Below, one piece after another: positions 51,603 to 60,860 of a stretch of 64,000 nt of DNA. The notes beneath the pieces were generated by a model. The model did no database searches. It was not told where the DNA came from and worked only from the letters and a program-made list of their open reading frames with translations. Made by a program: the position numbers and the translations under genes. Source of the DNA: Oscillospiraceae bacterium (lineage in GTDB: Bacteria > Bacillota > Clostridia > Oscillospirales > Ruminococcaceae); NCBI GenBank assembly GCA_017408395.1, contig JAFQUQ010000025.1:1-64000 (forward strand), read 5' to 3'. The number at the start of each line of letters is the position of its first letter. Positions within the stretch are counted from its first letter, which is position 1.

Positions 51603-53279
51603 GTGAAAAAACAGAATTTTCTGCAAAGCTCGCTCATTCTCATTGCTTCTGCGGCTTTGGCAAAAGTCATAGGAGCAATTTTCCGTATTCCCCTTGCAAA
51701 TATGCTGGGCGGCACGGGTATGGGGTATTTTTCCTCGGCATACGGCATTTTTATGACGGTTTACGCTGTTTCCGCAACAGGTATCCCCGTAGCGGCGGCA
51801 AAGCTTACAGCGGAAAAATCCGCACTGCAAAACGGCTCGGAGCTTAAAGATGTAAAGTGCACCGCCCTTACAGTCTGTGCTGTAACGGGACTTGCTTTTA
51901 CACTGCTTATGCTTATGCTTGCATATCCGTTCTGCTGTTTTATAAGCAGAAGCCCCGAATCCGTGTTTGCGGTGGCAATGATAGCGCCGTCGGTATTTTT
52001 CGGATGCGTCACGGCGGCTTACAGAGGTTATCGTGAGGGTCTGCGGAATATGTACCCTACCGCCGTTTCGCAGGTAGCTGAAGCGGTGGTAAAGCTTGTA
52101 TCGGGACTTGCCTGCTGTGCCGCCGTGTTAAAGCTTACACCTGTACAGCTTGAACAAGCCGCCGCTGTTTTAGGAAAAATATTTCCCTTTAAAGAGCTGT
52201 CCCGTCTGTCTGCAGAGGAACTTGTTATGCCCCTTGCGGCGGCGGCGGCAATTTCGGGAGTGACATTTTCTACCTTTGCAGGAATGGTCTGCGTTATGAT
52301 TTGCGAAAAAGCCTCAGCCGACCCGTTTAAACACGCAAAAGGCAGGTTTTCTTCCGCAATTTCCCGACAGCTTGCAAAAATAATCCTTCCAGTCGCGGCA
52401 GGTGCGCTTATTTCAAACCTTACCTCCCTCATCGACCTTGCAACCATTACACGCTCCCTTGAAAAAGCTGTGCAGACCGCCCCGGGATTGTTTGCGGAAT
52501 ATACGGGCAGCGGTATAAAAGCCGAACTTCTGCCCAATTTTTTCTATGGTAGCTTTACCGGACTTGCGGTGACCATATTCAATCTGATACCCTCATTTAC
52601 AAATATGTTCGGAAAAAGCGCTGTTCCGTCAATTGCAGGAGCCTGTGCGGAGGGAAACGCCGACGCTGTGAGAAATGCAGTGAAGAACGTTGTTTTCACT
52701 GCCGCCTACATTTCCGTACCCTGCGGTATAGGAATTTCCGCAATCGCCCCTGACATACTGCGGCTTCTGTTCCCTATGAGAAGCACCGAAACGGAAATAT
52801 GCGGTCCGTCGCTTCGTATTCTGGGTATCGGTGTAATTTTTCTGTCGGTTTCATCTGTGCTTTTTGCGGCATTGCAGGCTGTGGGCAGAAGTGATGTTCC
52901 CGTAAAAATTATGCTGTGGGGCGTGGCTGTGAAGCTTATGGGAAATATCCTGCTGGTGTCCGTGCCTGAGCTTAACGTTGCAGGTGCGGCGGCTTCAACG
53001 GTGCTTTGCTACGGTGTAATAATGATTGCGGCAATAGCTTACGCAGAAAAATACACAGGCTTAAAAAAGACATCAGTATTTTCCTTGCTGGGGAAAATAG
53101 TTTTCTGCGGTATTCTCTGCGGCGGCACGGCCTTAATTGTAAATAATCTGTTAACTAACGTGGACGACAGCAGAATTTCCGTTGCGGTTTCTGTTATTTC
53201 AGGGGCAATAATTTACATAATAAGCACACATTTAACAGGCGTTTTGAACAAAACTACGTTAAAAATGCTGATTTGTTAA
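51603..53279 (+). CDS. MOP-superfamily polysaccharide/lipid flippase (SpoVB/MurJ-like)
   Basis: 558 residues with about 14 membrane helices. The front KVIGAIFRIPLANMLGGTGMGYF followed by SAYGIFMTVYAVSATGIPVA matches the SpoVB-type branch of the MVF/MOP exporters, which flip lipid-linked cell-wall precursors or polysaccharides. Start is GTG 51603 with AAAGGA 8 nt upstream. SpoVB belongs to spore cortex building, but branch members also occur in non-sporulating cells, so the exact role is open. mazG follows after about 160 nt. Confidence 0.85.
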   Translation: MKKQNFLQSSLILIASAALAKVIGAIFRIPLANMLGGTGMGYFSSAYGIFMTVYAVSATGIPVAAAKLTAEKSALQNGSELKDVKCTALTVCAVTGLAFTLLMLMLAYPFCCFISRSPESVFAVAMIAPSVFFGCVTAAYRGYREGLRNMYPTAVSQVAEAVVKLVSGLACCAAVLKLTPVQLEQAAAVLGKIFPFKELSRLSAEELVMPLAAAAAISGVTFSTFAGMVCVMICEKASADPFKHAKGRFSSAISRQLAKIILPVAAGALISNLTSLIDLATITRSLEKAVQTAPGLFAEYTGSGIKAELLPNFFYGSFTGLAVTIFNLIPSFTNMFGKSAVPSIAGACAEGNADAVRNAVKNVVFTAAYISVPCGIGISAIAPDILRLLFPMRSTETEICGPSLRILGIGVIFLSVSSVLFAALQAVGRSDVPVKIMLWGVAVKLMGNILLVSVPELNVAGAAASTVLCYGVIMIAAIAYAEKYTGLKKTSVFSLLGKIVFCGILCGGTALIVNNLLTNVDDSRISVAVSVISGAIIYIISTHLTGVLNKTTLKMLIC

Positions 53280-53436
53280 GTTTTTTTCAAAAACCTCTTG
53301 AAATATTTCTAATTATAGGTTAATATATTAAATGCACGATGTAAAAAAGCACGGTCGGAAATCGGGTATTTCCCCATAGATACAGCATATTCCGATGTTT
53401 GCTCCGAAAAGTTAAATCAGAGGTTTTTGATAAATA

Positions 53437-54219
53437 ATGGAATTTACATTTAAAGACAGATACAATATGGATGATATGCTGGAAATTATGCGTATACTCC
53501 GTTCCGAAAACGGCTGTCCCTGGGACAGAGAGCAGGATCACCACTCCATCCGCAAGGATTTCATTGAAGAGGTGTACGAGGCTATCGAGGCTATCGACAC
53601 AGAGGATACAGAGCTTCTCCGTGAAGAGCTGGGCGACGTTCTTCTTCAGGTTGTATTCCATTGCCGTATCGAAGAGGAAAAGAACAGCTTTGATTTCGGC
53701 GATGTTGTAAATGAAGTTTGTCAGAAGCTCGTTATCCGTCACCCCCACGTTTTCGGCGACGTTTCCGTCAAGGATTCGGGCGAGGTGCTTAAGAACTGGA
53801 ATAACATCAAGCAGGAAACCAAGGGTCAGGAAACCTACACGGAAACCCTTGAAAGCGTATGCTCTGCCCTGCCTGCCTTAATGAGAGCGCAGAAGCTGGG
53901 ACAGCGTGCAAAGCGTGCAGGTATGGATTTTGAAAACGTGCAGTCTGCAATAGAGGCGCTGGAAAGCGAAATTGCGGAGCTTAAAAAGGCTATAAACGAA
54001 AACAGCAATATCGAAGAGGAGATCGGCGATATTCTTTTCTCCGCTGTAAATGTTTCTCGTCTGTGCGGATTTGATTCCGAAGAGGCTCTTACAAGATCTT
54101 CCGACAAGTTTGTTGAAAGATTCCGTAAGACCGAAGAATTGACAAGGTTCGACGGGGTTGATATGAAATCCCTGAACATAGATGAGCTTGACGCATATTG
54201 GCGTAAAGCAAAAAATTAA
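53437..54219 (+). CDS. mazG: Nucleoside triphosphate pyrophosphohydrolase MazG
   Basis: 260 residues with two MazG domains. The first carries CPWDREQDH, EEVYEAIEA and ELGDVLLQVVFH (Mg-binding acidic residues); the second carries EEEIGDILFSAVNVSRL. It hydrolyses NTPs to NMP and pyrophosphate, sanitising the pool. AGAGG stands upstream of the ATG. The HU gene follows, a neighbour pair common in Firmicutes (spoVB-mazG-hup-rqcP). Confidence 0.95.
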   Translation: MEFTFKDRYNMDDMLEIMRILRSENGCPWDREQDHHSIRKDFIEEVYEAIEAIDTEDTELLREELGDVLLQVVFHCRIEEEKNSFDFGDVVNEVCQKLVIRHPHVFGDVSVKDSGEVLKNWNNIKQETKGQETYTETLESVCSALPALMRAQKLGQRAKRAGMDFENVQSAIEALESEIAELKKAINENSNIEEEIGDILFSAVNVSRLCGFDSEEALTRSSDKFVERFRKTEELTRFDGVDMKSLNIDELDAYWRKAKN

Positions 54220-54267
54220 GAACAATGGCTTGTGCCATTTAAAAAAATCATATGGAGGTATGTCAAA

Positions 54268-54546
54268 ATGACAAAGGCAGAATTAATCAATGCAATTGCT
54301 GAAAAGAGCGGTTTCACTAAGAAGGATTCAGAAAAGGCACTCAACGCTGTAATCGGTTCTATCACAGACGCACTCGTTGCTGGTGATAAGGTTCAGGTTG
54401 TAGGTTTCGGTACATTTGAAGTTCGTGAAAGAGCTGCTAAGGAAGCTACAAACCCAAGAACTAAGGAAAAGATTATGGTTCCTGCTAAGAAGGCTCCTGC
54501 TTTCAAGGCTGGTAAGGCTCTCAAGGACGCTGTTGACGCTAAGTAA
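54268..54546 (+). CDS. hup: HU family DNA-binding protein
   Basis: 92 residues. The start MTKAELINAIAEKSGFTKKD and the GFGTFEVRERAA...NPRT beta-arm are classic HU. It bends and compacts DNA as a dimer. GGAGG stands about 9 nt before ATG 54268. Strong high-expression codon bias. A terminator follows. Confidence 0.97.
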   Translation: MTKAELINAIAEKSGFTKKDSEKALNAVIGSITDALVAGDKVQVVGFGTFEVRERAAKEATNPRTKEKIMVPAKKAPAFKAGKALKDAVDAK

Positions 54547-54563
54547 TTTTTCCTGATTTTTTC

Positions 54564-54599
54564 GGCAGACTGCTCTTTCACGGGCAGGTCTGCCTTTTT
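54564..54599 (+). terminator. Terminator after hup
   Basis: GGCAGAC (54564-54570) pairs with GTCTGCC (54588-54594), followed by TTTTT. Confidence 0.85.
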
Positions 54600-54620
54600 G
54601 TTTAAGTAAAGGAGTATAAA

Positions 54621-54865
54621 ATGCGACTCGACAAATATTTAAAGGTTACTCGTCTTATCAAGAGAAGAACTATCGCAAATGAAGCCTGCGACGCTGAAAA
54701 AATCGTCGTGAACGGCAAGGCTGCACGTGCTTCATATGACGTTAAGGTGGGCGACATCATCGAAATCAATATGGGACAGCGCCCTCTTAAGGTAAAGGTG
54801 CTCAAGTCACTGAGTATGCTACAAAGGAAAACGCTGCCGACAACTACATCGTTGTGGAGGACTGA
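54621..54865 (+). pseudogene. rqcP: RqcP (S4-domain ribosome quality-control protein) with a one-base frameshift
   Basis: The frame from ATG 54621 reads a full S4 domain (MRLDKYLKVTRLIKRRTIAN and so on to IIEINMGQRPLKVKVLK). Near 54804-54806 the sense moves to the next frame: VTEYATKENAADNYIVVED then TGA at 54863-54865, which matches the usual C-terminus of this ~80-residue family. One base appears missing at CTCAA-GTC. In the uncorrected frame the gene runs on into the downstream gene and gives a false 139-residue fusion. RqcP helps elongate C-terminal tails on stalled peptides. It could be a real mutation, a sequencing error, or (less likely) programmed shifting. Confidence 0.75.
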
Positions 54866-54866
54866 T

Positions 54867-55040
54867 ATGGGACCGTATGAATACAAGGTAGTGCGTATCG
54901 ACGGGGATTATGCTCATCTTTTACGCACCGACATCGACTCTGACGAGACCGTATTGGTGGCAAGAGCCCTGCTCCCCGGCGAAATTGACGAGGGAACAAG
55001 GCTCCTTTGGGAAAATTTAGAGTATACCGTTATCGGTTAA
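54867..55040 (+). CDS. Small conserved-looking protein after rqcP
   Basis: 57 residues (MGPYEYKVVRIDGDYAHLLR and on to ENLEYTVIG), a compact beta-rich, acidic protein. GGAGG stands 6 nt before the ATG, which lies 1 nt after the true rqcP stop, so it is a separate, coupled gene. DGDYAHLL suggests a small SH3-like barrel. Its last 11 bp overlap the end of the convergent radical SAM gene. Family not recognised. Confidence 0.7.
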   Translation: MGPYEYKVVRIDGDYAHLLRTDIDSDETVLVARALLPGEIDEGTRLLWENLEYTVIG

Positions 55041-56754
55041 ACTCAAAATAAAATTTATTCAGTTTATATTCAGGCGCAGTTATACTGTGCCTGTTTTTTG
55101 CATTATCATCATAATCGGCATAAACTCCGCAGTACCTGCCGTCCTCACTTTCGCTGTAAAGCACAGCAAGGGCACGCTTTATTCCCCTTTGCTGACGGGT
55201 GCTTTCGTTGGAATTAAGGTGCTGTCTGGCCTTGTTAAGCAGGTCGGGGTCGTGGATTTTAAGCGTTTCGGGCAGTAAACCGAAGGAATTGGTTGCAAAT
55301 CTGTCGCATACCATTTTATCACGGAGCACCCTTCCGTCAACGCCATCCTGCTTTGAAAAATAGCTTAAAACAAGGGCTGTGTAATCGTCAAGGCTGATTT
55401 TGGCAGTACCTTTTTCCGCCGCATAAATCCCGAAATCACGGAATATTTCAAAGGGCGTTTTTCCGCTGACGGCGATTATGTACTCAACTGTACGTTTGAA
55501 GCGTCCGCTGTTGCACAAACGGTCAAGTGCGTCCTCGGTTTTATGCAGTATCTCCATTTCTTCTCTGCTCAGCCACGGTGTTGAAAGCACCTCATAAGGC
55601 GGCTCATCCGCAAATTCACAGGGATACTTTTCACTTTCCTCACGCATATCGGCGCCGTGAAGAAGCTTTAAAAAGCCCATCTGGAGCATATCCGCACCAA
55701 GAAAAAAGCCCGTATTGAAGCTGTCTGCAAAGCTGTCCATACCCTCATAGGGCAGACCTGCTATAAGGTCGATGTGGATATGGATATTTTTCCTTTCCGT
55801 AAGCCGCAGAATGTTCTTTTTAAGCTTCTCCGTATCGGTTTTACGGTTGATATATGACAGCGTTTTTTCGTTGAAGCTCTGCATTCCGATTTCAAGCTGA
55901 ATTGCACCGTGGGGTGCATTGTTAAGCAGCTCAATGGTTTCGTCATCCAGAATATCCCCTGCTATTTCAAAATGAAAACACACTCCCGACGGGATTTCCC
56001 TGCCGTAATTTTCACATATAAAACGGAAAATTTCCTTTGCCCTGCTTTTGTTTGCGTTGAAAGTACGGTCCACAAATTTCACTACCGACGCTGTTTTCTT
56101 TGCAAGGGAAATTATCTCGGATTTCGCTCTTTCAATATCAAAGAAGCGTACACCACCGCACCGTCCCGACAGACAGAAAGCGCAGGAATAAGGGCATCCC
56201 CTGCTTGTTTCAATATAGGGCATACGGCTGCCCAGCGCTTCGTAAAATTCATCGCAGTAGGGCGAAGGCGGCTCCTCTGGCGAAATAAACGGCGGATTTA
56301 CAATTATACCTTCTCCGCTTCTGCGGCATATTCCGTAACCGTCGGGAATTTCCCGCTTTAGGCTTAAACAGTCGCAGAGCCTTGCAATCGGCTCCTCGCC
56401 CTCTCCCGACACGACGCAGTCAACAAAATCATTCTTTAAAAGCACGTCCTCCGCATTGTAGCTTACTTCCGGACCGCCCAGCACGATCACAATGCCGGGA
56501 CGTGCTTTTTTCACCCTTTCCGCAAGCTTAAGCACCGTTTTCACGTTCCAGATGTACGTGCAGAACCCGATCAGATCAGCTTCAAAGCCCATCACACGCT
56601 CAAACAGCACGTCCTCTTTTTCGTTGACAGTACCCTCGCATACAAAGGCTTCAACATCGCTTTCGGCGTATTTTTTTATTCCTGCAAGCAGACACCAGGG
56701 CGCAAGAGAAGCGTGGGAATATTTGGAGTTTAAAGCAACAAAAACAACCTTCAT
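55030..56754 (-). CDS. B12-binding-domain radical SAM protein with DUF4080
   Basis: 574 residues: an N-terminal cobalamin-binding-like Rossmann domain (1-130, LGGPEVSYN), radical SAM core with cluster motif RGCPYSCAFCLSGRCG (C-x3-C-x2-C), and a C-terminal DUF4080-like part. The class makes carbon-centred radicals for methylation, thiomethylation or ring chemistry; the reaction here is unknown. It overlaps the amidohydrolase stop by one base (TGATG), so the two genes are coupled. Confidence 0.88.
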   Translation of the reverse strand: MKVVFVALNSKYSHASLAPWCLLAGIKKYAESDVEAFVCEGTVNEKEDVLFERVMGFEADLIGFCTYIWNVKTVLKLAERVKKARPGIVIVLGGPEVSYNAEDVLLKNDFVDCVVSGEGEEPIARLCDCLSLKREIPDGYGICRRSGEGIIVNPPFISPEEPPSPYCDEFYEALGSRMPYIETSRGCPYSCAFCLSGRCGGVRFFDIERAKSEIISLAKKTASVVKFVDRTFNANKSRAKEIFRFICENYGREIPSGVCFHFEIAGDILDDETIELLNNAPHGAIQLEIGMQSFNEKTLSYINRKTDTEKLKKNILRLTERKNIHIHIDLIAGLPYEGMDSFADSFNTGFFLGADMLQMGFLKLLHGADMREESEKYPCEFADEPPYEVLSTPWLSREEMEILHKTEDALDRLCNSGRFKRTVEYIIAVSGKTPFEIFRDFGIYAAEKGTAKISLDDYTALVLSYFSKQDGVDGRVLRDKMVCDRFATNSFGLLPETLKIHDPDLLNKARQHLNSNESTRQQRGIKRALAVLYSESEDGRYCGVYADYDDNAKNRHSITAPEYKLNKFYFEFNR

Positions 56755-57539
56755 CAGTTTAATCCAAGAAGCTTTTCGATGTTGCCGTGAAGTATCATTT
56801 CACGTTCTTCCTCCGAAAGGGGCAGTTTACCCAGCATTTCAAGCTCCTCAACGGCACTCCACATAGGATAGTCCGTACCGAAAAGAACGTGGTCCACGCC
56901 GAAAAAGCGTATAAGCTTCATTGCAGTTTCGGCTGAAAGCTCGTAAAGTGCGCTGGAAGTGTCTACCCAGATTTCTCTGCCTGCGTAAGCTTCCTCTACC
57001 TTGTCCCACTCCGACCATCCGCCGAAATGCGCACCGATAACCTGAAGCTTTGGAAATGCGTCCAGCACCCTCGCCATACGTTCAGGCTTTGACCACTCAT
57101 AACGGTAATCCCCCGTATGAACAAGCAGGGGCATTTTACCCTCGATATGCTCGTAAATTTTCATCGCCTTGTCGTCATCAATGCGGAAATGCTGGAAGTC
57201 GGGGTGTATTTTTACCCCTTTGAGTCCCATTTCACAAGCTCTGTCAAGCTCACCGCAGATGTCCTCATAATCAGGGTGAATTGCCGCAAACCCTATCAGC
57301 TTATCGGGGTAAGTCTCCACACTTTTTGCAATAAAATTGTTTATGCTTTCAACCTGTGCAGGTGTCGTTGCGACAGACTGTACAACAAATTTTTCTACCC
57401 CTGCCTTTGCACCAATGTCAATCAAGGTGCTGATTTTACCGTCAAATCTCATCTTTAAATCATAGAATGAGCCTATGCCTTCAACTGCCTTTTCTGCAAT
57501 TTTATCGGGAAAAATGTGTGCGTGTGAGTCAATTATCAT
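56754..57539 (-). CDS. Amidohydrolase 2 family metal-dependent hydrolase
   Basis: 261 residues, TIM barrel. Metal ligands are seen in DSHAHIFP (His6 and His8 region), KIHPDFQH, VHTGDY, GAHFGGW and the terminal acid in FGTDYPMW. The family covers decarboxylases and hydrolases. Its stop/start overlap with the radical SAM gene suggests joint action, but the substrate cannot be told. Confidence 0.88.
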   Translation of the reverse strand: MIIDSHAHIFPDKIAEKAVEGIGSFYDLKMRFDGKISTLIDIGAKAGVEKFVVQSVATTPAQVESINNFIAKSVETYPDKLIGFAAIHPDYEDICGELDRACEMGLKGVKIHPDFQHFRIDDDKAMKIYEHIEGKMPLLVHTGDYRYEWSKPERMARVLDAFPKLQVIGAHFGGWSEWDKVEEAYAGREIWVDTSSALYELSAETAMKLIRFFGVDHVLFGTDYPMWSAVEELEMLGKLPLSEEEREMILHGNIEKLLGLN

Positions 57540-57563
57540 AGCAGTTTTCCTTTCTAAAGTACT

Positions 57564-57594
57564 TAAACCGCACTCAGTAGCGGAATGCGGTTTA
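57564..57594 (-). terminator. Terminator after galT
   Basis: TAAACCGCA and TGCGGTTTA form the stem around a 13-nt loop, 14 nt past the galT stop. Confidence 0.75.
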
Positions 57595-57607
57595 GTTATG
57601 TAAATAT

Positions 57608-59140
57608 TTAATTTAAAGAGTCAATAAATCTGTTGAATGCAGCCATACCCTCTTCGTTGCGCTTGTAAACGCCTGCGTGTTCAAGCACCTTTGAGAATAC
57701 CAGACCGATTTCCTTCTGAATGATTTCGTGTACATTTTCTGCGGTGATTTCGTTTCTTGCAGAAAATTCTTCTGCCCAGTCAGCGTGCTTTTCAAGGTTT
57801 TCGTCAGCACGTACAGCGTCGATACCCTTGTTTACAAGCACATCCGCAAGCTGCTCCATCTCGCTCTTAAGACGTGCAGGCAGCACGGCAAGACCCATTA
57901 CCTCAATAAGACCGATGTTCTCCTTTTTAATGTGGTGAAGCTCGGAATGAGGATGGTAAACGCCGAGAGGACACTCGTCCGTTGTGATATTGTTACGCAG
58001 AACAAGGTCAAGCTCATAGTCGTTGCCTCGTTTTCTTGCGATAGGTGTAATGGTATTATGAGGTACGCCGTCTGTTTCCGCATAAACAAATGCTGCCTCG
58101 TCGGTATAACCTCTCCAGGCTGTAAGAATTTTATCTCCCAGCTCAACAAGACGCTCATAATCACGGCAGCTTATTCTGATAACAGACATAGGCCACTTTA
58201 CACGTCCTACCTTTACATCCTTGAAGCCGTCAATTGTGTATTCCTCTTCGATCTCTGCATTTTCCATTGCAAATGTGTAGTGACCGCCCTGGAAATGCTC
58301 GTGTGTAAGGATAGAGCCGCCTACGATAGGCAGGTCAGCATTTGAGCCGATAAAATAATGTGGGAACTGCTCAACAAAGTCAAAAAGCTTTTCAAAAGCA
58401 GCTCTGTCAATTTTCATGGGTGTATGGTTACAGTTAAAGAGTATGCAGTGCTCGTTGTAATATACATAAGGAGAGTACTGGAGTCCCCATCTTTCATCGT
58501 TTATCTTAACAGGGATAATGCGGTGATTACGGCGTGCAGGATGGTTTACTCTGCCTGCGTAGCCAACGTTTTCCTCGCATAACAGGCACTTCGGATAAGA
58601 GCTCTGCTTTGCATTGAGTGCGGCAGCAATTGCCTTCGGGTCCTTTTCAGGCTTGGAAAGATTTATCGTAATATCAAGAGTACCGTACTCGGTTTCAGCT
58701 GTCCACTTCATATCCTTTGCGATACGGTAGCGGCGGATATAGTCGGTATCGCAGCTGAATTTATAGTAAAAATCGGTAGCGTCCTTAGGAGTCTTTTCAC
58801 GGTATATCTGTCTGAATTTGTTGATTACCTCAGACGGACGAGGTGTGATACAGCCCATTATCTCCGTATCAAAAAGGTCACGGTAAACAATGCTGTCCTC
58901 GATAATTCCCTGCTCCACGGCATAATCGTTTATTTCCCTGAGCACCTCTTCAAGGTCAATATTGGTAAAAATTTCATCAGGCGGATTATACTCGTCCAGT
59001 TTAAGCTTGTGAATGATTGAATTTGCGGTATAAATTCTGTCCTCTGCGGTTATAAGATTATTTTCAAGTCCGTAACAGATGAGCTTACGGACGGTTGTAT
59101 CAATATTAATTGCCATAAATTTACTATGCTTTTCAAGCAT
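57608..59140 (-). CDS. galT: UDP-glucose--hexose-1-phosphate uridylyltransferase (Firmicutes type)
   Basis: About 510 residues, catalysing the Leloir-pathway exchange between UDP-glucose and galactose 1-phosphate. The family segments are NEHCILFNCNHTPMKID, GGSILTHEHFQGG and YHPHSELHHIKKENIGLIEV, the last with HPH active-site histidines. ATG 59140 stands only 2 nt from AGGAG; ATG 59116 (MAINIDTTVRK), which fits the family start, has no site. The start is unsettled, and the frame opens at 59167. Galactose use fits the GH2 and aldose epimerase genes nearby. Confidence 0.92.
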   Translation of the reverse strand: MLEKHSKFMAINIDTTVRKLICYGLENNLITAEDRIYTANSIIHKLKLDEYNPPDEIFTNIDLEEVLREINDYAVEQGIIEDSIVYRDLFDTEIMGCITPRPSEVINKFRQIYREKTPKDATDFYYKFSCDTDYIRRYRIAKDMKWTAETEYGTLDITINLSKPEKDPKAIAAALNAKQSSYPKCLLCEENVGYAGRVNHPARRNHRIIPVKINDERWGLQYSPYVYYNEHCILFNCNHTPMKIDRAAFEKLFDFVEQFPHYFIGSNADLPIVGGSILTHEHFQGGHYTFAMENAEIEEEYTIDGFKDVKVGRVKWPMSVIRISCRDYERLVELGDKILTAWRGYTDEAAFVYAETDGVPHNTITPIARKRGNDYELDLVLRNNITTDECPLGVYHPHSELHHIKKENIGLIEVMGLAVLPARLKSEMEQLADVLVNKGIDAVRADENLEKHADWAEEFSARNEITAENVHEIIQKEIGLVFSKVLEHAGVYKRNEEGMAAFNRFIDSLN

Positions 59141-59237
59141 ATCTCCTTTCGGTAAAATAAAATACACTTTAATTATAACATCGCAGGAACTTTATTCAAT
59201 GTATAAATTATTAAATAGATATTAACCGTTTAAACAC

Positions 59238-59272
59238 AAAAACTGCGGAACGCTTTCACGCTCCGCAGTCAT
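59238..59272 (-). terminator. Terminator after pduL
   Basis: ACTGCGGA (59242-59249) pairs with TCCGCAGT (59262-59269), followed on the minus strand by TTTTTG. Confidence 0.85.
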
Positions 59273-59285
59273 CTGCTGTTTAAAA

Positions 59286-59864
59286 TTAAAGCTTGATGAT
59301 TGTGCCCATCTGGTTTGCACCTGAACATACAGCGTTAGCTTCGTCTGTATCAATGTGCATAGCTCTTGCAAAATTTTCGTGTACACGGCATACTACGTCG
59401 CCGAGAATAGCCTTTCTTTCGTTTGTGTCCAGCTGAACATATACGATTTCCTTATCCTTAACGCCAAGCTCTTCTGCGTCAGCAGGTGTAAGGTGAATGT
59501 GTCTCTTTGCTACGATTACGCCTTCGGAAAGTTCAACTTCGCCGCATGGACCTACGATCTTGCAAGCGCCTGAACCTGCAACGTCACCGCTTTCTCTGAT
59601 TGGTGCGCTGATACCGATTGAACGAGCATCTGTTGCGGAAAGTTCAACCTGTGTAGCAGGTCTTACAGGGCCGAGAATGGAAACGCCTGCAAGTGACTTC
59701 TTAGGGCCTACAACTTCTACTCTTTCTTCGCAAGCGTACTGGCCGGGCTGGGAAAGATCCTTCTTCTTTGTAAGTGTTGCACCCTTACCGAAAAGTATTT
59801 CGAGATCCTGCTGTGAAACGTGAACGTGACGTGCTGATGTTTCAACGATAAATTCCTTTGACAT
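59286..59864 (-). CDS. pduL: Phosphate propanoyltransferase / phosphotransacylase PduL
   Basis: 192 residues. Two repeated beta-barrel halves start with ETSARHVHVSQQDLEILFG and AKRHIHLTPADAEELGV, whose histidines bind zinc. It moves acyl groups between CoA and phosphate, acting as a phosphotransacetylase. No microcompartment shell genes or encapsulation peptide are near, so it is likely a soluble housekeeping enzyme for acetate or propionate production. The preceding region to 60035 holds only a terminator. Confidence 0.93.
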   Translation of the reverse strand: MSKEFIVETSARHVHVSQQDLEILFGKGATLTKKKDLSQPGQYACEERVEVVGPKKSLAGVSILGPVRPATQVELSATDARSIGISAPIRESGDVAGSGACKIVGPCGEVELSEGVIVAKRHIHLTPADAEELGVKDKEIVYVQLDTNERKAILGDVVCRVHENFARAMHIDTDEANAVCSGANQMGTIIKL

Positions 59865-59994
59865 GACAAATCCTCCGATTAAAATATAATATGGGTTTTC
59901 AATCTAAAAATACCCTTAACATATTAAGTATACTACTTTTCACAGAAAAGTCAAGAAAAAATGACAAAATTCCCCGACTGTACCGCAAAATAAA

Positions 59995-60024
59995 ATACCG
60001 CCCTGTTTTTCAACAAAGCGGTAT
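59995..60024 (-). terminator. Terminator after the rpsF-ssb-rpsR operon
   Basis: ATACCGC (59995-60001) and GCGGTAT (60018-60024) with a T-rich tail on the minus strand. Confidence 0.75.
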
Positions 60025-60035
60025 GATTTACGAAC

Positions 60036-60284
60036 TTAGTCAGAAACGTAAGGAACAAGAGCAACGTGTCTAGCACGCTTGATAGCTGTTGTAAGCTGTC
60101 TCTGATGATATGCACAAGTACCTGTTACACGTCTTGGAAGAATCTTGGATCTTTCAGTCATGCACTTCTTGAGTCTTGGAATATCCTTATAATCGATCTT
60201 TTCTACTCTGTCAGCACAGAACATGCAAACCTTCTTGCGTGTTCTCTTCATGCCGCGAGGAGATCTTTCTCTATCTCTTTCCAT
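60036..60284 (-). CDS. rpsR: Ribosomal protein bS18 (zinc-binding form)
   Basis: 82 residues. [20 protein letters not shown] followed by [20 protein letters not shown] is bS18. Four cysteines (CMFC, KKC, TGTC) mark the zinc-binding form. It pairs with bS6 on the 30S platform. AGGAGG stands 8 nt before the ATG. Last gene of the classic bS6-SSB-bS18 operon. Confidence 0.97.
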   Translation of the reverse strand: MERDRERSPRGMKRTRKKVCMFCADRVEKIDYKDIPRLKKCMTERSKILPRRVTGTCAYHQRQLTTAIKRARHVALVPYVSD

Positions 60285-60326
60285 TATGATAACCTCCTGT
60301 TTAAGATTGAATACGTTTTAAGATAA

Positions 60327-60830
60327 TCAGAACGGCAGGTCGCTGTCGCCGATTACCTCTTCAAAATCACCTAAATCACCAACTGAAATAGACGGTGCCG
60401 CCATAGTCTGCGGTGCAGACTGCTGGTACTGAGGCTGCTGATTATACTGTGGCTGCTGGAACTGCTGTGGTGCAGGAGCATATCCGCCCTGTCCCTGTGA
60501 AGCAGCTTTTGTTTCACCGAAGGAAACATTATCGGCATAAACTTCAGTTACATAGTGTCTTACATCAGGATAACGCTTATCGTCATAGGTTCTCGTTCTA
60601 AGACTGCCTTCAACGATGATCATCTTACCCTTTGAAAAATATCTGCTGATGAATTCAGCTGTCTGACGCCATGCAACTACGGTAATAAAGTCACTCTGTC
60701 TTTCCTGTCCCTGTGCAACATAATTTCTGTTTACAGCAACAGTGATCTGACAAGTACTTACACCGCTTGGTGTCTGTCTTAATTCAGGATCGGCAGTAAG
60801 TCTGCCCATCAGAATAACTTTATTAAGCAT
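60327..60830 (-). CDS. ssb: Single-stranded DNA-binding protein
   Basis: 167 residues: an OB fold (1-110, MLNKVILMGRLTADPELRQT start), a Gln/Pro/Tyr-rich flexible tail (QPQYNQQPQYQQ) and the acidic tip DSDLPF, the docking peptide for replication and repair partners. GGAGG stands 4 nt before the ATG. Middle gene of the operon. Confidence 0.97.
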   Translation of the reverse strand: MLNKVILMGRLTADPELRQTPSGVSTCQITVAVNRNYVAQGQERQSDFITVVAWRQTAEFISRYFSKGKMIIVEGSLRTRTYDDKRYPDVRHYVTEVYADNVSFGETKAASQGQGGYAPAPQQFQQPQYNQQPQYQQSAPQTMAAPSISVGDLGDFEEVIGDSDLPF

Positions 60831-60860
60831 AATCCTCCGTCCTTTCTGTCTTCATCGGAA

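Noticed and set aside
54621..55040. A 139-residue S4-domain fusion protein
   Set aside because: The middle part makes no family sense. The shifted frame restores the RqcP C-terminus and stop, and the second half has its own GGAGG and ATG, so two genes fit better.
59286..59864. Part of a bacterial microcompartment operon
   Set aside because: PduL alone; no shell proteins, no aldehyde dehydrogenase and no encapsulation peptide nearby.
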